DNA from: Hormiphora californensis
Lineage: Eukaryota > Ctenophora > Tentaculata > Cydippida > Pleurobrachiidae
DNA: 64,000 nt
NCBI GenBank assembly: GCA_020137815.1
Contig: CM035351.1
Location: 7,284,315 to 7,348,314 of the forward strand
Direction: 5' to 3'
The notes under the pieces were generated by a model. The model searched no databases and was not told the DNA's origin. It worked only from the letters and a program-made list of their open reading frames with translations. The position numbers and the translations under genes are program-made. Every line of letters starts with the position of its first letter. Position 1 is the first letter of the stretch. Below, piece after piece: positions 60,419 to 64,000 of the stretch.

Positions 60419-63400
60419 CTACAATTGAGTAGAGTCATACAGTCCATCTAGCTGGGGTGTATCAGTAAGAGTGACAGTTAGGTTCCGGGGGACTTGTTCC
60501 AGCTCTAGCAGAAATAGTCCAGCTCCTTTTGGGCCACCTAGCCAGCCATCAGGGCAGTAGAGGGTCTGCTGTGGGCCCGCTTTCGGCCAGTACCTACAGG
60601 GAGATATAAGTTAATTTGTTTTAGGGGGGTTATCTTCTTAAAACCCGATCTAATAACCAGACAATTTCTTTACAATTCCTATCCTATCAGGAGCTAGCAA
60701 ACTATGGAAGAACCTGTTAATGGTCACGATACTATGGCAACGATAAAACTCCTGGATGCCCCTCCAGCAGAGGAATCCACCAATCCCAAAAAGTGAGTCT
60801 TAGTAGTTAGTTTCAGGGATTATTGTCTGTCTCCGATATATTTTGTGCGGAGACAACTTTCGTGCTCATCTCTAATTTACGTGACTAGATGACATATTTC
60901 TCCTTTCTCTTTCTATCCCCATCTATCTCTCTTTCTATTCCCCTCTCTCTCCCCTCTATGTCGACTTTCTCTCTCCCTCTGTTCCATGTCCATTAATATC
61001 TCTCTCTCTCTCTCTCCCCCTGCTTCACAACCCCTATCAATGTCACTAAATATAGACCCTATTACCAAGCTATATTATAGTCCTGATCATATGCTCCAAT
61101 TGTACCTGCCAAGAAGGTGTGTTTCATGATTGGGTCCCACCCACATGTACCCCTTTCCCCAGCCATCAGTCCTGATAAATGTATCCCCTGTTATATTGAG
61201 TGTTGCCGAGTTGTAAAGAGTTGGGATGAAACCCTTTGTAGTTGCTCTATCAGTGTAGTTATCGTGTGATGTGATCTGGGGTAATGTGACCCAGAAGCTA
61301 TCTTGTTCGCTGTATTTTGATAAAAGATACGCAGTCCAATCCTCTAGAACCTGTATTGAAGATATAATTGTGCTCTTGCTTCTTGTCAGATGTATATTGT
61401 ATAGTAAACATCTAAGAAGCTAGTTTAGTGATTATACCTCTCCATTAGCTGTTACGTTCCCAACTAGTCCCTTCTGGTATAGATAAGCAGGGTACCTCAC
61501 ATGTCCAGTATTGCTATGCCCATTGCTCTCGACTAGAATCCAAAGGTCCCCGGCCTCCTCCCCTAGATCTCCTGCTGTCACTGTGAAGGGTCGGGGTGGT
61601 CTGTTCCTAGATCCAACTGCTATTGTTCCTGATTTCCGTGTCATGGCGTAGTATCTGCAGTGTTAGAGTTCTAATGTCAGCAGACTGTGCTATATTGATA
61701 TTCATTCGGAGACGTGATTTGTTTTAACTCGGATTGCTTTGCCTTGCTCACCGCGATGACAGAGAGAATAAAAAGAGTTCAAACAAAGGATTGTTTGTGT
61801 CGTATACCTGTCCCCGAATATTGGCAGCTCAATTATGGCGGGTAGTTGCACCACGTTTTTCAGGGCCACCCGGTACATAAGATACCCGTTATTTTGACCC
61901 ATTTGTTCCATAGGCTGTGGGTATCTGCTCTTTATGACCAAGTCAGGCTGGGCCATTGTGGTACATAGAGTTATCAAGTCAAACACTGGAAAAAGGGGGT
62001 CTGATCATTAGTTGTTATAATGCTACTGCCTAGGAGATCTGTTTTGCTACATGAGATGAAATGAGATATAAATGAGATATAAATGAGATCTAAATGAGAT
62101 CTATCTAAATGAGATCTATATCTGTAACCCCCCGATACATGGTTTAGGGTAAATATACCAGGTGGTTTGACCCAGATTGAACTTACTGTGGTACATCTGA
62201 ATGGGTCCCCGGTTTGATTTAGTTGTGTTAGCAGGGGGTTCGTATACCTTACTGTAGTTGCTAGGGGATGGAGTACATGAGGGGGTAAACTGAGATACAA
62301 ATACTTTGATTTCGAGGCTAGGAAGACCATGCCGAGTTTTTCCTAACCTCCAAATTTGAAGTCTCTATCTCATCAGGGGGTGGAGCTATGACCGTGGAAA
62401 TTTCACAAGTGGCGACCTTTCTAGCTTGGGTTTTATTTTACCTACCTGATGAGTTTCCTTGTTAGTTGATACTTCCAAGTTGTATCCCCTGCTTCTGATA
62501 GTGGTGCATCATAGTCGTAACTGGTCATCTTACCCCATAGTTCAGGGTAGGCATCAGTTGTCTTGTTATCCCAGTCTCCCTTCCCTCCCTGATAATATGA
62601 TAATCAATAATCTGGGCCCGGACCTCCCTGGATTATTAAAAGAGTGATATCTGGATGTAGCGAGTTGTTGACTCATTAAAATAATGATTGATTTGTTAAC
62701 CAACCCTCGTTCCTAACCTCATAACTGGGTACACCTAGCATCATCAGCCCCCCGCTCGTGGGTATAGCAGCTTAGCAGGTTTTATATTCACTTGTTTGTA
62801 CTTTGTAGCAGCCTAGCAGGTACGTTACTGCGTACCTGTGTGTAGCAGCCTAGAAGGTGTTTATACTGCGTACCTGTGTGTAGCCGAAGTTGGTGCCGCC
62901 GTGGAACATGTACATGCTAATACTGGCTGTCTTCTCTGCAAACTCTAAGATATCCTTCAAGCTATCCACCATCTTCTCCGCATTCACCTGATATGTATGA
63001 GTTATAATGATGAGCTGTATAAAACAGTCCATCGATACCCTGATGTTGGTCGATGGACTTTTTACGGCTGGACCGGGGACCCCCCCACCCCTCCCCAATG
63101 CAGAATATTATAGACTGTGTATTCTCTGTTTCGTTGCACAACAAACCAACACGCAGTATTTATCTAGAATGCAGCTGGTATAATAGTTGTCTAGAGTTGT
63201 TGCTTGTAGGGTTTCTATACGTCCAAAACGAGTTTTGCGATATTGGAGAATGGCGCCTCTTTTTTATCGGGCAGTATATTCTGTACTGTTTGTATTCTCG
63301 TGACTATATTGTAAAACTGGTTGAACTGGTTACTATTTGAACTCTATATCAGTTACCTTATTGAAGGGATGTCCCCAGTGGTCCAGCCACCCGCTGAAGA

Positions 63401-64000
63401 AAGCACTGCACACATAGGGACCCCGGGGTTCCTGTTTCCTCTGCACTGCAAACTTCTCCGAAACAGCTCCACCTGCCCCAAAGTTAACCGTCGAGTATAG
63501 TCCCTCTATGTTTCCACACTTGGCTAACCGGTGGCTGCGGGGGTGTTTGGTGCTTTTTACTATCTTGTGGTATTGGTAATAAATTAGGGCCAATTTGACG
63601 GCGTATGTGTGTCTCCTATTATGACAGCTGTAGTCATTCTATATGACATGGTAATCTAGAGAAAGTGATGCATTTTTGCGTGAGTGTTTACTCCTGTTGC
63701 CACCTCTTGCATGCATCTCCCCTCCCTTCCTCCGATTGGCCGAAACCATCAACACCCGCTTACCACACCCTTCCATATATACATCTGTCTTGACACACAC
63801 ATATATTAGTCAAGTGATATGAGTGTATCATTACTTGAGTTGAGTCTAGATGGCACCCAGCTCACATTGCAACTCTCCTAGATTCCTCACTTACCTGTCC
63901 CCATCAACAGTGAACAGTACTGTCTCCTCACCCAGATGTCTCCTATAGGTGTCCCGTAGAGTGGTCAGATAGGCAAAATGGGACTCATCACAGGGCTTGT
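60419..64000 (-). CDS. Second GH35 beta-galactosidase-like gene, 5' part outside window, nucleophile replaced
   Basis: Nine exons lie in the window (5' to 3'): 64000-63895 (partial), 63534-63357, 62987-62874, 62588-62446, 62260-62187, 61985-61808, 61654-61438, 61350-61106, 60593-60419, joining in phase to a TAG stop. Family landmarks include [66 protein letters not shown], and LLGR joined to YWPKAGPQQTLY in the last domain. Where GH35 enzymes have N-S-E-F-Y with the nucleophile Glu, this protein reads VCSAFFSGW (codon GCT, Ala). The acid/base NEYG motif would lie just outside the right edge. The protein otherwise looks constrained, with no stops or frameshifts, so an inactive paralogue with a binding or regulatory role is possible. 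Confidence 0.9.

Overview
The window looks like nuclear DNA of an early-branching animal, possibly a sponge; the lineage is an inference. The evidence is spliced GT-AG genes with introns of about 100 bp to 15 kb, animal families (CIP2A, rhodopsin-type GPCRs, LDL-receptor class A repeats, Ig/VWD ectodomains, lysosomal GH20 and GH35 enzymes), many short inverted-repeat transposons, long (CT)n/(GA)n tracts and several minisatellites. I saw no bacterial, viral or organellar genes, and no tRNA or rRNA was recognised.

Left part (1-6.1 kb): a TTAA-flanked foldback element, then a minus-strand MFS transporter whose frame is broken twice. Next comes a 3.07-kb poly(A)-tailed insertion between 14-bp direct repeats, then two small inverted-repeat elements just upstream of the CIP2A start codon.

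Centre (6.1-43.9 kb): one plus-strand gene of 20 exons, CIP2A (836 aa predicted). Exon phases close without a break and the product matches vertebrate CIP2A from the armadillo half to the last residues. One intron holds a 12-kb, 34-bp minisatellite with higher-order duplications. Three minus-strand genes lie inside its introns: a degraded LDLa-containing GPCR (intron 11), an intact 8-exon class A GPCR of 401 aa, and a secreted Ig-EGF-Ig-VWD protein of 533 aa (both in intron 18). The GPCR's last intron is filled by a 75-bp minisatellite that resembles the start of the TM7 exon.

Right part (44-64 kb): four minus-strand genes head to tail. These are a 237-aa two-EF-hand protein (a 64-bp minisatellite in its first intron), a GH35 beta-galactosidase (14 exons, 619 aa), a GH20 beta-hexosaminidase (5 exons, 516 aa), and a second GH35 gene running off the right edge. 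The GH35-GH20-GH35 order joins two enzyme activities that act in succession on galactose- and hexosamine-ended glycans in lysosomes. The second GH35 copy has Ala where the catalytic nucleophile Glu should be, so it may be an inactive relative.

Exon boundaries were assigned by eye from splice signals, phase and family similarity; no transcript data or database search was used.
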